This document shows, one piece after another, positions 6,700-15,838 of a stretch of 21,541 nt of DNA. Position numbers and translations under genes: made by a program. Below the pieces are notes generated by a model that worked only from the letters and a program-made list of their open reading frames with translations, did not search any database and had not been told where the DNA came from. The stretch spans positions 1 to 21,541 of the forward strand of contig JAISJZ010000236.1 of assembly GCA_031261125.1 (NCBI GenBank), read 5' to 3'. The stretch's first letter is position 1. Each line of letters opens with the position of its first letter. The DNA is from Planctomycetaceae bacterium (GTDB lineage: Bacteria > Planctomycetota > Planctomycetia > Pirellulales > Thermoguttaceae).

Positions 6700-9600
6700 A
6701 TGCTTCGGGCTGTCGAACTTTGCGGATTCAAGAGTTTTGCCGACCGGACTCGGTTAGAGTTCGAGGAGGGAATCTGCGCCGTCGTCGGTCCGAACGGTTC
6801 CGGCAAATCCAACATCGTTGACGCAATCAAATGGGTTCTCGGCGAACAAAGTTTGAAAAAACTCCGAAGTTCAGAATCAACCGACGTGATTTTTAACGGT
6901 TCGCAAGACCGCGCGCCGCTCGGTTCTGCCGAGGTAACGCTGTCGTTCGACAATTCTAAAAAAACGTTCAACATCGAAACGCCGGAAGTGCATATCACCC
7001 GGCGTATCTACCGCAGCGGTGAAGGAGAATACCTCATCAACCGGCAAGCCGTCCGGTTGAAAGACATCAAGGATTTGTTAAGCGGTACCGGTTTGGGAAC
7101 ACAGGCGTACAGCATCATTGAACAAGGACGCGTCGAATCTCTGCTGCAAAGTACGTCCGTGCAGCGGCGGGTGATTTTTGAGGAAGCGGCAGGCATCAGC
7201 CGGTTCAACGCCCAAAAGCAGGAAGTTCAACGCCGGCTTGAACGGGCGGAACAGAACCTTGTCCGGTTGTCCGACATCGTTTCCGAAGTGGAATATCAAC
7301 TTAAAACGACGCGAAGTCAGGCGGGTAAAGCCCAACTTTATCGGGAATATACCGCCCGATTGCAGGAGTTGCGCATTGAATCGGCATTGACCGAGTACCG
7401 CAAACTTGCCGTTCAGCAGGAAACGTTGAACAGCAGCGTTGCTGAAGTGCAGCAGACGCTCGGAACGTTGACCGCAGAAATGAAGGAACACGAACAAACG
7501 GCAGAAACGCTGAACATCGGTATCGAAAATGCCGACAAAATCGTCCGCCGTTTAGAAAGCGATACCGCGGCAATCCGGCAGCGGATTACCGGCGATGAGG
7601 CAACGGTCGAATTACAGTTGACGCAGGCAACCGAATTAGAATCGGAAATCGCCGACAACGCCCGGCAGTTGAACGAGTTGAATACGAAAAGTTCCAACAG
7701 CGAAGATTCCGTCAGTCAAGCCGTCAACGAATTGCAGCAAGCGGAACAAACTGCCGAGGAAATTCAATCTTCGTACAAACAACTGCAAGAATTAGAAAAT
7801 GAATTGGATAAACAGCGCAAAAACAAACGCAATGAAAAGGAATCGCTCCGCAAAGAATTTGAAACAGCAAACCGGGAGCGGGCAAGAATTGACGGCACCG
7901 TCAGCGGGCTGGAATCGCAATTAACAACGCAGAAGAACACAAAAGAAGAATATGCCGCCCGGCTTGATGTTGCAAAAACAAACGGGCAGGAACAAGAAGC
8001 GGAATGTTCACAACTGCAAGACATTGCGGATACATTGCAGGACATAGTTTTGCAAAAGTACGGACAACTGGAAGAAGCGAAACAGCGCAAAAGCGAACGG
8101 GCAAGACAATTAGCGCAGTTAACGTATCAACTTTCGGAACAAAAGCAAAAACAGAGCGGTATGCGGGAACGTATTTCCGATTTGGAAGACCTTATCCGCA
8201 AACACGAAGGATTAAGTCCGGGCATCAAAGAAGTCCTTCGGCAGTCAAAAGACCCGGAGAGTCCGTTTCGGCACGCATTCGGTTTGGTGGCGGATTTACT
8301 GCGGGTTGAAGTGGAGTATGCTCCGCTGATTGAGTTGGCGTTAGGGGCAAAAGCACAGCACGTTGCTGTCGCACCGAAACCGGAGTTATTCCGGTACATT
8401 GAAAAAAATTCGGCTTCATTTCCCGGTCGCGTCGGATTTATCTGGCTTGACAAAAAACAGCAGGAGATGCCGTGGCTGAACGAAAAAGGTTTTTTCGGAC
8501 GTGCCGGCGTTATCGGAAGAGCAGACCAATTTGTCAATGCGGATACGAAATTCATTCCGCTGGCGCAGCGTCTTCTCGGCAGAACTTGGCTCGTTGAAAA
8601 CATCGGCGTTGCCATCAAATTGTACGGCGAAAGCGATGCGAAGACCAACTTCATTACCGTTACCGGCGAACTGCTTACGCCGGACGGCGAACTGATTGTC
8701 GGTCCGCCGAACGCTTCGAGCGGACTGCTCACCCGCCGCGCTGAACTACGGACGCTCGGCGGAACAATGCAGCAACTCGATGCTGATGTCGCCGCACGGG
8801 AAACCGACACCGCCGCCGCAAAAAAACTTGCCGCCGAAGACGAAATTGATATCGAAGAAGAAACAAAAGAACATCAAAAAGCGGTCAAAGAATACGATGC
8901 GAAAAAACTCGAATTATCTGCCGCCGAAGAACGCAAACGGCAAGGATGGGAGCGTATTAAACATCTGAACGAAGAAATCGGAAAACTCGATACGCAAATC
9001 AGCAAGACCGCCGAAAACTTGCAGCAGGCAACGGTACAGCGGCAAAAGTTGAACGAACTGTTGACCGAATTGGAAAACCGGCAAACGGAGAATCAACAGG
9101 AACTTGAACAAGCGGAAGCACAGTACATTAAACATCAGCAGGAAACAAGCGAACGAAAAATCGAATTGGCGAAAAGCGAAGAGCGGCGGCGTTCGTTGAA
9201 AGACCGCCTGCGGCAATTTGAAGAACACTGGAAAGAGCGGCAGCGGACGCTGCACGAGCACCGCAAACGCGGCAAGACACTGAACGAACGCCGTGATACA
9301 ATTCTGTTGTCCGTGCTGCAACTGGAATCCTCGCTCGCAGCACTCTACCTGAAAAAAGAATCGCTTGCCGCCGAGTCCGCCGCAGCATATCAGCACTGCC
9401 GCGGGTTAAATCAGAAACGTACCAAAATTCAAACGGAACTCAAAAAACTAAACAAGGAATTCAACCAGAATCAGAACAAAGCGAACACGAAGCAAAACGA
9501 AACCGACCGTTGCCGGCAGGAACAACAAATGCTTACCGACCGCATTAAGGACGATTACGGCGTTGATTTGAAGGAGTACCGTTTAGACCAGCCGATTGCG

Positions 9601-10287
9601 GCGGCAGATTCCCAAGTACAAATTGATGATTTACGCAGCAAACTCCAAAAACTCGGAAGCGTTAATTTGGAAGCGATTGATACTTTAGAGGAATTGGAAA
9701 CCCGTTATGCGGCATTATCAAATCAGTACAACGATTTGGCAAATGCGAAACGGAACATCGAAAAAATCATCGAAAAAATTAACATCGACAGTAAGCAACT
9801 GTTTGAGGAAACGTTTGAAGGCGTGCGCCGTCACTTCAAAGAATTATTTCAGCACCTCTTCGGCGGCGGCTCTGCGGACTTGATTTTGGAGAACCCGGAG
9901 AACTTGCCGGACAGCGGTGTGGACATCATTGCGAAACCGCCGGGCAAAGATTTGAAAAACGTGATGCTGTTAAGCGGCGGAGAAAAAACGATGACGTGCG
10001 TCGCCTTGCTGCTGGCGTTCTTCAAGTACCGTCCCAATCCGGTGTGTATCCTCGATGAATGTGATGCCGCTTTGGACGAAGGAAATATCGAACGGTTCGC
10101 CAATGTGATTAAAAACTTCCGCACAAACACACAGTTTTTGGTCATCACGCACAGCAAGAAAACAATGGCATCGGCAACGACCATTTACGGCGTAACGATG
10201 CAGGAGAACGGCGTATCGAAACCGGTCTCGGTGCGGTTCGCCGAAGTCGATGAAGACGGCAATTTACTCGAACGGAAAGCAGCGTAA
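6700..10287 (+). CDS. smc: Chromosome segregation ATPase SMC
   Basis: 1195 residues, the normal length of bacterial SMC. This dimeric ring-forming ATPase works with ScpA and ScpB to compact and separate sister chromosomes. Walker A GPNGSGKS is at residues 30-37 and is followed by NIVDAIKWVLGEQS. A first long coiled coil fills about 165-500, the hinge lies at about 500-675, and a second coil runs to about 1010. The C-terminal head carries the ABC signature LSGGEK (1091-1096) and Walker B CILDECDAALDEGN, with the D-E pair at 1119-1120 and the D-loop just after. All catalytic motifs are present, so it should be active. ATG 6700 is preceded by AAGAGG with very short spacing. The gene starts 11 bases after the flgI-like gene. 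ScpA and ScpB are not in the window. Confidence 0.97.
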   Translation: MLRAVELCGFKSFADRTRLEFEEGICAVVGPNGSGKSNIVDAIKWVLGEQSLKKLRSSESTDVIFNGSQDRAPLGSAEVTLSFDNSKKTFNIETPEVHITRRIYRSGEGEYLINRQAVRLKDIKDLLSGTGLGTQAYSIIEQGRVESLLQSTSVQRRVIFEEAAGISRFNAQKQEVQRRLERAEQNLVRLSDIVSEVEYQLKTTRSQAGKAQLYREYTARLQELRIESALTEYRKLAVQQETLNSSVAEVQQTLGTLTAEMKEHEQTAETLNIGIENADKIVRRLESDTAAIRQRITGDEATVELQLTQATELESEIADNARQLNELNTKSSNSEDSVSQAVNELQQAEQTAEEIQSSYKQLQELENELDKQRKNKRNEKESLRKEFETANRERARIDGTVSGLESQLTTQKNTKEEYAARLDVAKTNGQEQEAECSQLQDIADTLQDIVLQKYGQLEEAKQRKSERARQLAQLTYQLSEQKQKQSGMRERISDLEDLIRKHEGLSPGIKEVLRQSKDPESPFRHAFGLVADLLRVEVEYAPLIELALGAKAQHVAVAPKPELFRYIEKNSASFPGRVGFIWLDKKQQEMPWLNEKGFFGRAGVIGRADQFVNADTKFIPLAQRLLGRTWLVENIGVAIKLYGESDAKTNFITVTGELLTPDGELIVGPPNASSGLLTRRAELRTLGGTMQQLDADVAARETDTAAAKKLAAEDEIDIEEETKEHQKAVKEYDAKKLELSAAEERKRQGWERIKHLNEEIGKLDTQISKTAENLQQATVQRQKLNELLTELENRQTENQQELEQAEAQYIKHQQETSERKIELAKSEERRRSLKDRLRQFEEHWKERQRTLHEHRKRGKTLNERRDTILLSVLQLESSLAALYLKKESLAAESAAAYQHCRGLNQKRTKIQTELKKLNKEFNQNQNKANTKQNETDRCRQEQQMLTDRIKDDYGVDLKEYRLDQPIAAADSQVQIDDLRSKLQKLGSVNLEAIDTLEELETRYAALSNQYNDLANAKRNIEKIIEKINIDSKQLFEETFEGVRRHFKELFQHLFGGGSADLILENPENLPDSGVDIIAKPPGKDLKNVMLLSGGEKTMTCVALLLAFFKYRPNPVCILDECDAALDEGNIERFANVIKNFRTNTQFLVITHSKKTMASATTIYGVTMQENGVSKPVSVRFAEVDEDGNLLERKAA

Positions 10288-10289
10288 CA

Positions 10290-10967
10290 ATGCTTGATAA
10301 ACTTTTGAAAATCAGCGGTACGGCAGCATTGTACTTTTGCGCCGGAATGTTTTTGGCAACGCTTATCCTTGCGGCAGTCCTGTCCTACTCGTGGAACATC
10401 GACAAAGCGAAACGCCTGAAAATGCTGGCAATCGCCCAAGGATTGGAAATCGCCGACATTCAGCAAGCAGTTACCGACCGGATTGCTCAAATGACTTATG
10501 AACAGATTCTTGAAGAGCGGGCAAAACGTCTTCGTAATCAAGAATTTCAAAAGGAATCCAGCGAGGAAACCGTTACGAAATCGCTAATCGCCGATGAAAA
10601 GAAAATTGATGCAAAATTAAAACAAATCGGCGCAAAAGAAAAAGCATTCGACCAAAAAATCAAGGACTATCAAAAGAAAGCATCGGCAAAAGGAATTGTT
10701 GAAGAAACCCGGCTGATTGAAGAAGCGGAACCGGAACAGGGCAAAGACATTATTCTCGGCATTATCAAGGACTTCGGCGATTACGAACGGGTACTGACAA
10801 TGCTTTTGGCAATGGACGAAAAACGCCGCGGCGAAATCCTGTACGCTATGACCGTAGAAGAGGAAAAGAAGAAACTTGTCGAACTGCTGCAAAAAATCGG
10901 CAACGGCGAACCGCTGTCGAAAGTCGCTCAGGAAGCGGCAAAAGAAGCAGAAAAAACGGAGAATTAA
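10290..10967 (+). CDS. MotE-like membrane coiled-coil protein
   Basis: 225 residues. One membrane segment lies at about 11-33 (TAALYFCAGMFLATLILAAV, then LSYSW). A long charged region follows (about 60-150), typical of a coiled coil. The C-terminal part (IILGIIKDFGDYERVLTMLL, then AMDEKRRGEILYAM) resembles the MgtE-N-like helical domain. This order (TM helix, coil, MgtE-N-like end) is that of MotE, a chaperone of the flagellar motor protein MotC. Similarity is weak, and a general planctomycete membrane protein is also possible. The start is 2 bases after the smc stop, and its own stop is 2 bases before the next start, so translation is probably coupled. A strong terminator-like hairpin follows 26 bases downstream. 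Confidence 0.55.
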   Translation: MLDKLLKISGTAALYFCAGMFLATLILAAVLSYSWNIDKAKRLKMLAIAQGLEIADIQQAVTDRIAQMTYEQILEERAKRLRNQEFQKESSEETVTKSLIADEKKIDAKLKQIGAKEKAFDQKIKDYQKKASAKGIVEETRLIEEAEPEQGKDIILGIIKDFGDYERVLTMLLAMDEKRRGEILYAMTVEEEKKKLVELLQKIGNGEPLSKVAQEAAKEAEKTEN

Positions 10968-10969
10968 AA

Positions 10970-12208
10970 ATGGACAACGGAGAATGGCGTTTAACCGCCG
11001 GTTCTGCCGGCGGTGTTTTTTCCTACTCGTTTCCAAAAGGAATGACGGAGACGGCGCAACTGCGCTCGGCGTTTCTCGACGCAATACAAAAACAGCAGCA
11101 AAAACACAAAGACGAACCGAATCAAAAAACGGAAACGGAGGCGAAAGAAAAACAAGACCGTGTTCTTTCCCGCAGCGAACATCTCCGCAGCGAAAAAAAG
11201 AACCTGAACAAATCCGAACTCCGTTCAGAACAGTTAGACTGGGATTACAACAGAAGAACGGAACGGCAAGAGACACGGCAGCAGGAACACGTTCAGAAAA
11301 CGGAACGGTTCCGTTCGCCGGAATTTCAACGGCAGCCGGCTCTTGCCGCTCCGCAAACGCTGTTTAACCGTTCCGGCAACTCAACGCCGGCGGGCGGCAG
11401 TATCGAATTTCAATCGGCATCGAAAACGGCAGCGGTCAATACCGCCGGTTCCGCAATATCAACCGGACTGACCGGTACTGATGCGGCAGTGAATGTTGCC
11501 CCGCTTCTCGTGTCGGCAGAAACGGCAATGCTTCCTTCACAGAACACCGCGGCATTCATTCCGCCGAACGTTACCGAAGCGGTTTCGGCGTTCACAGTTT
11601 TTTCGGCGGCGGGACATCTTCGTAAAATGCCGTCCGAAGAGAAAGACAAAGAGAAGTCCGAAAAGAAAAAAGATAAAAGCGGTTCGTTTCTGTCGCTGCT
11701 GCAACTCGTGGAAAAACAGCCGGCTCAAACGCAGCGTAAATCTTTGACCGATGTTTTCGTTTCCAATCGGCACGAGACCGCCGTCAAACCGGTTGAAGAA
11801 AAAGACGAGCAAACAAAACAGAAGAACGAACCGAAGAAAGAAATACCGTTTGAAAAACTGTTGGAACCGCTGAAGCAGCCGGTACCGCTGAAGGAAACCG
11901 TAAATACAACAGCGGCGGAACCGCAGGAGCAGACGGAGGACCGGGTTCAATTTGTCCGGCGGATTGCCGCAGCGTGTCAATCGGCAGCGAATCAAAGCGG
12001 TACGGTGCGGATGAAGTTAGACCTCGGTATTCTCGGAAGTATTACGCTTTGGACGGTATTCAAAGAACAAAAGTTGTCCGTCCGTTTTGAAACGGAAAAG
12101 GAACAAACAAGGCAAATTCTGTCAGAGGGTATTGATGCTCTCCGTTCATCGCTTGCCGAACAGGACATTACGCTGGATACAGTTGAATTCAAAACGGATA
12201 CGGTATAG
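10970..12208 (+). CDS. FliK-like hook-length-control type protein
   Basis: 412 residues. The last 67 residues read as the FliK C-terminal (Flg_hook) domain: VRMKLDLGILGSITLWTVF corresponds to LxLxPxxLGxVxVxL, followed by LSVRFETEKEQTRQILSEGI and ALRSSLAEQDITLDTVEF. The N-terminal 320 residues are low in order and rich in Lys, Glu, Gln and Thr, as in FliK proteins, which act as molecular rulers and export-switch proteins. Start ATG 10970 has a good GGAG (10958-10961) at 8 bases. However, the first coding bases hold a terminator-like hairpin (10994-11021), so a later start (ATG 11041, MTETAQLRS) must be kept in mind. If the hairpin is real, expression could depend on ribosomes passing through it. 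No flagellar filament gene is in view. Confidence 0.6.
   Translation: MDNGEWRLTAGSAGGVFSYSFPKGMTETAQLRSAFLDAIQKQQQKHKDEPNQKTETEAKEKQDRVLSRSEHLRSEKKNLNKSELRSEQLDWDYNRRTERQETRQQEHVQKTERFRSPEFQRQPALAAPQTLFNRSGNSTPAGGSIEFQSASKTAAVNTAGSAISTGLTGTDAAVNVAPLLVSAETAMLPSQNTAAFIPPNVTEAVSAFTVFSAAGHLRKMPSEEKDKEKSEKKKDKSGSFLSLLQLVEKQPAQTQRKSLTDVFVSNRHETAVKPVEEKDEQTKQKNEPKKEIPFEKLLEPLKQPVPLKETVNTTAAEPQEQTEDRVQFVRRIAAACQSAANQSGTVRMKLDLGILGSITLWTVFKEQKLSVRFETEKEQTRQILSEGIDALRSSLAEQDITLDTVEFKTDTV
10994..11021 (+). terminator. Rho-independent terminator-like hairpin inside the fliK-like reading frame
   Basis: ACCGCCGG (10994-11001) and CCGGCGGT (11007-11014) form a perfect 8-bp GC-rich stem with a 5-base loop, followed by G and six T (11016-11021). 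It lies 26 bases after the stop of the MotE-like gene, the usual place for a terminator. It also lies inside codons 9-18 of the fliK-like gene as annotated. It is either a real end of transcription (part of the transcripts would stop here) or an attenuator that ribosomes overcome. Confidence 0.65.
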
Positions 12209-12254
12209 TGTAAAATAGCCGAAAGTGTTCAACCGGATTTTGCACCACGAACCG

Positions 12255-14375
12255 ATGTTCCGCCGTTTCATCTTATTTCTGTTTTTATTCCCGCCGTGCT
12301 GTTTTTGTTCCGGTCAGGAAGCGGTGTTGCTAAATATTCCGCTGCCTGTATCCGGCAAAGCGGCACATAGCGTTACGCAGACACTAGACCGCATCGGCGG
12401 CGGCGGAACCTGTTCCGCTGTGATTCTGCAATTCCAACTCGGCGAAAACGAGGAAACCTACGGTCGCGGTTCGTCCTTCGGGGCGTGCTACGAAATTGCC
12501 AACTTATTAACAAGCGAAAAGTTTCACGGCATTAAAACGGTTGCATTTTTTCCCGGCGGCTCTTACAAGGGGCATTGTCTTCTCGCTGCGCTGGCGTGTG
12601 ATGAACGCATTGCCGCCGCCGGCGTTGAACTCGGCGAAGCAGCAACCGACGAACCGGAATTGACCGAAACGCTGCGCAACGCCTATCGGGAAATCGTTCA
12701 AAAACGCAAACAAATTCCGTTTGCTATCGTTGAAAAACTTCTCGATGCAAAAATCAATTTGCAGTCCGTTGAAACTGAAAAAGGAACCCGGTACGGAACA
12801 CCGGAAGAATTAGAGGAACTGCGCAAAACCGAAACGTTCGCCGCAGAACCAACGGAATTTATCGCTGCCGGTCAACCCGGTTTGTTCACCGCAGAAACAG
12901 CAAGAAAAATCGGACTCATCACGCTCCTTGCCGAGGACAAAGCAGCGTTGGCGCGCAGTTTGGGGTTCCGTCCCGATGACATTACGTATGCACCGGTTGC
13001 CGGCGAACACGGACACGCTGTCCGCATTGATTTGACCGGTCGGGTTACCAGTGATTCTGCCGGTGCGGTGATACGGAGTTTGCAAAAAACGCTGAAAGAC
13101 GATACAAGTACCGCTAATAAAAACGTTGACTTTATCTGTTTGTATATTGATTCGCCGGGCGGGTCGCTGGATGCAAGTTTGAATCTTGCGTCGTTTATCG
13201 TGAGGGACATTGACCATTCCCAAACGCGGGTCGTTGCGTACATTCCGTATCAAGCCCGGTCGGATGCCGCAATCGCTGCGCTGGCATGCGATGAAATCGT
13301 TCTCGGTTCCGAAGCGGTTCTCGGCGGCGACGGAGCAACGGTCTTCACACCGGAAGAAATCACCGAAGCAAAACGGATGCTTTGTGATTTTTTAGCGGAA
13401 GAATCGCTGCGGTCGTGGTCGCTGCCGGCAGCGTTCATCGACCCGGACATCGAGGTTTATGAATATACCCGAAAACAAAACGGCAAAGACATTACCGAGT
13501 ATTTCTGCGATGACGAGTTTAACGAACAGCCCGATGTTGAACGGTGGACGAAAGGAAAAATTGTCAAACCGAAAGGAAAATTGCTGGAAATTGTCAACGG
13601 CAAAGGACAGCAACTTTTCATCGACCGGACGGCAAAGAATTTCGGCGAATTCAAACTGCTGTACGGTTTAGAAAACGACCCGGAATTCGTTCAGCCGTCT
13701 TGGGCAGACCAACTCGTCCGCTCGCTGTCCGGTCCGGGAATGTCAGCACTGCTGTTGATGATTTTCTTCATCGCGTTAATGACAGAAGCACAAACACCCG
13801 GTTTGGGTATCGGCAGTTTCGTTGCCCTCGTTGCGATTGTCCTGTTCTTTTGGCTGAACTTCCTCGGCGGTACGGCAGGCGTGCTGGAAATCCTGCTGTT
13901 CGTCATCGGGGGCGGCTGCGTAATGCTGGAAATTTTTGTGCTGCCGGGAATCGGCATCTTTGGTGTCGGCGGTGCCGCTGCAATGATTTGCTCATTAGTA
14001 TTGGCGAGTCAGACGTTTATCATTCCGCGGAACTCGTATCAGATGACGCAGTTTCAAAACTCGCTGCTGATACTGTCGATTGCCTTCGCCGGAATGTTTG
14101 CCTGCGGTTTTGCTTTGACGAGAATCATTCACAAGGCGAACAAACCGAAAGATACGGATACGGCACTTATTCAGCAGACGGAAAAACTCGCCGATTACGA
14201 TTCGCTCCTCGGTCAGACCGGCGAAACGCTTACACCGCTGGTTCCTGCCGGTAAAGCGATGTTCAACGGCGAACCTGCCGATGTTGTTTCCGACGGCGAA
14301 CTGATTGAGAAAGGCATTTCCGTTGAAGTTGCCGAAGTTATCGGCTACAAAATCGTTGTACGGAAAAAACGTTAG
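12255..14375 (+). CDS. NfeD-type membrane serine protease with two ClpP/crotonase-fold domains
   Basis: 706 residues from ATG 12255 (716 from GTG 12225). The ATG is preferred because it begins the signal peptide (RRFILFLFLFPPCCFC). Two protease-like domains follow, about residues 15-210 and 250-400. They share the pattern IAALACDE / LAALACDE. In the second, DSPGG (299-303), Ser336 in QARSDAAIAALACDE and Lys373 fit the Ser-Lys dyad of NfeD proteases such as 1510-N. In the first, the residue aligned with that Ser is Gly (KGHCLLAALACDE), so it is probably inactive. Four membrane segments lie at about 496-512, 521-538, 545-562 and 570-590, and another at 603-622. A C-terminal NfeD OB-fold (about 650-706) ends the protein. 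NfeD proteases act with stomatin-like partners in membrane quality control. No stomatin gene is in view. Confidence 0.85.
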   Translation: MFRRFILFLFLFPPCCFCSGQEAVLLNIPLPVSGKAAHSVTQTLDRIGGGGTCSAVILQFQLGENEETYGRGSSFGACYEIANLLTSEKFHGIKTVAFFPGGSYKGHCLLAALACDERIAAAGVELGEAATDEPELTETLRNAYREIVQKRKQIPFAIVEKLLDAKINLQSVETEKGTRYGTPEELEELRKTETFAAEPTEFIAAGQPGLFTAETARKIGLITLLAEDKAALARSLGFRPDDITYAPVAGEHGHAVRIDLTGRVTSDSAGAVIRSLQKTLKDDTSTANKNVDFICLYIDSPGGSLDASLNLASFIVRDIDHSQTRVVAYIPYQARSDAAIAALACDEIVLGSEAVLGGDGATVFTPEEITEAKRMLCDFLAEESLRSWSLPAAFIDPDIEVYEYTRKQNGKDITEYFCDDEFNEQPDVERWTKGKIVKPKGKLLEIVNGKGQQLFIDRTAKNFGEFKLLYGLENDPEFVQPSWADQLVRSLSGPGMSALLLMIFFIALMTEAQTPGLGIGSFVALVAIVLFFWLNFLGGTAGVLEILLFVIGGGCVMLEIFVLPGIGIFGVGGAAAMICSLVLASQTFIIPRNSYQMTQFQNSLLILSIAFAGMFACGFALTRIIHKANKPKDTDTALIQQTEKLADYDSLLGQTGETLTPLVPAGKAMFNGEPADVVSDGELIEKGISVEVAEVIGYKIVVRKKR

Positions 14376-14452
14376 GTACCTTATGATGCGGCTTTCGCCG
14401 GAACAGCGTGAATACCGAGAGCGGCAAGCGTTGAAGCAAAAAGTTCAAACAA

Positions 14453-14487
14453 CCGCGGACTTACGCCCGCGGCTAGCGGTATTTTTT
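14453..14487. terminator. Probable terminator between convergent genes
   Basis: CCGCGG at 14453-14458 and CCGCGG at 14467-14472 form a hairpin with an 8-base loop, followed 9 bases later by six T (14482-14487). On the minus strand a T-rich stretch also follows. It lies between the convergent nfeD-like gene (stop 14375) and the thioredoxin gene (stop 14500) and could serve both. The spacing between hairpin and T run is longer than usual. Confidence 0.4.
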
Positions 14488-14499
14488 CGTCCCTAATGT

Positions 14500-15780
14500 T
14501 TATTTGAACAACTCCGCTAACTCGTCTTGCAGTTTTCGACCGCGGGCTTCCGTAATCACTTTGCCATCTTTGCCGACAAGCAGCATCGTCGGAACGCCTT
14601 GAATTCCGTAAAACTTGCCCTGCGCCGGCTGCTTCGCCTTCTCCGTCAACGCTTCCGAAACAATCAGCCACGGCAGTTTCTCTTCTTCGACTGCCTTCTT
14701 CACCGTTCCTACCGGGTCGCCGCCGCGTTCCCAGCAATAGACCGAAACGATTTCAAATCCCTTGTCGTGATACTTCTTATATGCTTCCAACATTCCTGGT
14801 ATTTCACCTTTGCACGGACCACACCACGTTGCCGTGAACTTCACCAGCACAACTCTGTTTTTCGCCAAAATGCCCGTCCAATCGAAATCCTTGTCGTCCA
14901 GCGTTTTGCCGTACAGTTTCAATTCCGCACCGGCACTGCGTTTCGCTTCGCCTTCCCACGCTCCGAGAATCTCCTCTTTCTGTGCCGCCGTCAACGTGCA
15001 TTGGTCGGATTTGACAAATGCCGTCAGTTCCTCACGGACTTTCTCCGATAATTTCGGGGCAATCTTCTGCGCCGAATCCGATGACGCTAATTCGAGAATG
15101 TTTTCCAAAGCCCGTTCCGTCGGAATACCCTCGATTTTTTTGTTCGCCCATTCCAACGCTTCCTTCTTGTACGCTTCAAACTTTTCCAGCGTGAAATCCG
15201 CATAGACCTCTCTGCCTTTTTTAATGAACTGCTGAAATTTTTCCGTGGAAATCAACTCAATGAACTTGCCTTCCTTTTCGATTTCTTCGTAAAGCGTTGT
15301 AAGCCGCTTTTGGGCTTCCGTTTCAACGGCTTCGATTTTCTGAACGAGCGGCAGAATCTTCTCCTGATTACTTTCGTCTTCTTTCGTTAAACCCGCTTCC
15401 TTCTTCATCTTCTCAAACTGAGTGATTTTCTCCCGCTGGTCTGCCTGTTTCAAACCCTGAATAAGCATCTGATAGCCGGTCTTCTTCTCAACTTCGTCTT
15501 TGGCAATTTTGAGAATTTTTTCCGCACCGGTAATAGAACTTTCGGACATCTTTTGCAGGAACGGTCCAATGGTGTCAGCCGTTATTTCGCCTTTTTTAGC
15601 GAGTTCCTGAATCTCGGTTTGCAATTTTTTGCTCACCGATTCAAGATACTGTTCGACATCGGCAACGGTCTTTGCCTCATCGAGATTCGGTTCTTTGGCG
15701 ACGGGCTGTGCCACATCTTGGGCGCACGCCGGAATAATCAGCGAAAGCAGGAACAGAAACAAAAAGAGGAAACGGTACAT
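14500..15780 (-). CDS. Exported TlpA-type thioredoxin protein with long helical N-terminus
   Basis: 426 residues. A signal peptide opens the protein (FLFLFLFLLSLIIPACAQ); PAC could be a lipobox or a normal cleavage site. Residues 25-280 are charged, mostly helical, with no recognised family. The last about 130 residues are a TlpA/AhpC-like thioredoxin fold with the redox motif WCGPC at 319-323, the cis-Pro motif GVPT (Pro397), and a central TATWCGPCKGEIPGMLEAY. A disulfide-reducing or oxidising role outside the cytoplasm is likely. Such C-terminal TlpA domains behind a long unknown N-terminus are common in planctomycetes. A good AAGGA lies 6 bases before ATG 15780. It follows the isomerase gene by 58 bases on the same strand, so the two may share a transcript. 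Confidence 0.85.
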   Translation of the reverse strand: MYRFLFLFLFLLSLIIPACAQDVAQPVAKEPNLDEAKTVADVEQYLESVSKKLQTEIQELAKKGEITADTIGPFLQKMSESSITGAEKILKIAKDEVEKKTGYQMLIQGLKQADQREKITQFEKMKKEAGLTKEDESNQEKILPLVQKIEAVETEAQKRLTTLYEEIEKEGKFIELISTEKFQQFIKKGREVYADFTLEKFEAYKKEALEWANKKIEGIPTERALENILELASSDSAQKIAPKLSEKVREELTAFVKSDQCTLTAAQKEEILGAWEGEAKRSAGAELKLYGKTLDDKDFDWTGILAKNRVVLVKFTATWCGPCKGEIPGMLEAYKKYHDKGFEIVSVYCWERGGDPVGTVKKAVEEEKLPWLIVSEALTEKAKQPAQGKFYGIQGVPTMLLVGKDGKVITEARGRKLQDELAELFK

Positions 15781-15838
15781 AGTTTTTCCTTGAAAATGGT
15801 GTGAATCCTGTCAAAGCAACACGGATTGTGCGATTGTA

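Noticed and set aside
6700..10287. Rad50/RecN/MukB-type ATPase instead of SMC
   Set aside because: Length, hinge sequence, LSGGEK signature and the DECDAALDEGN Walker B/D-loop fit SMC. The zinc hook of Rad50 (CxxC) is absent.
14383..14496. Small plus-strand frame (ATGATGCGG..., about 37 residues) after the nfeD-like gene
   Set aside because: It covers the terminator-like hairpin and T run, has no Shine-Dalgarno, and shows no family features. It is more likely non-coding.
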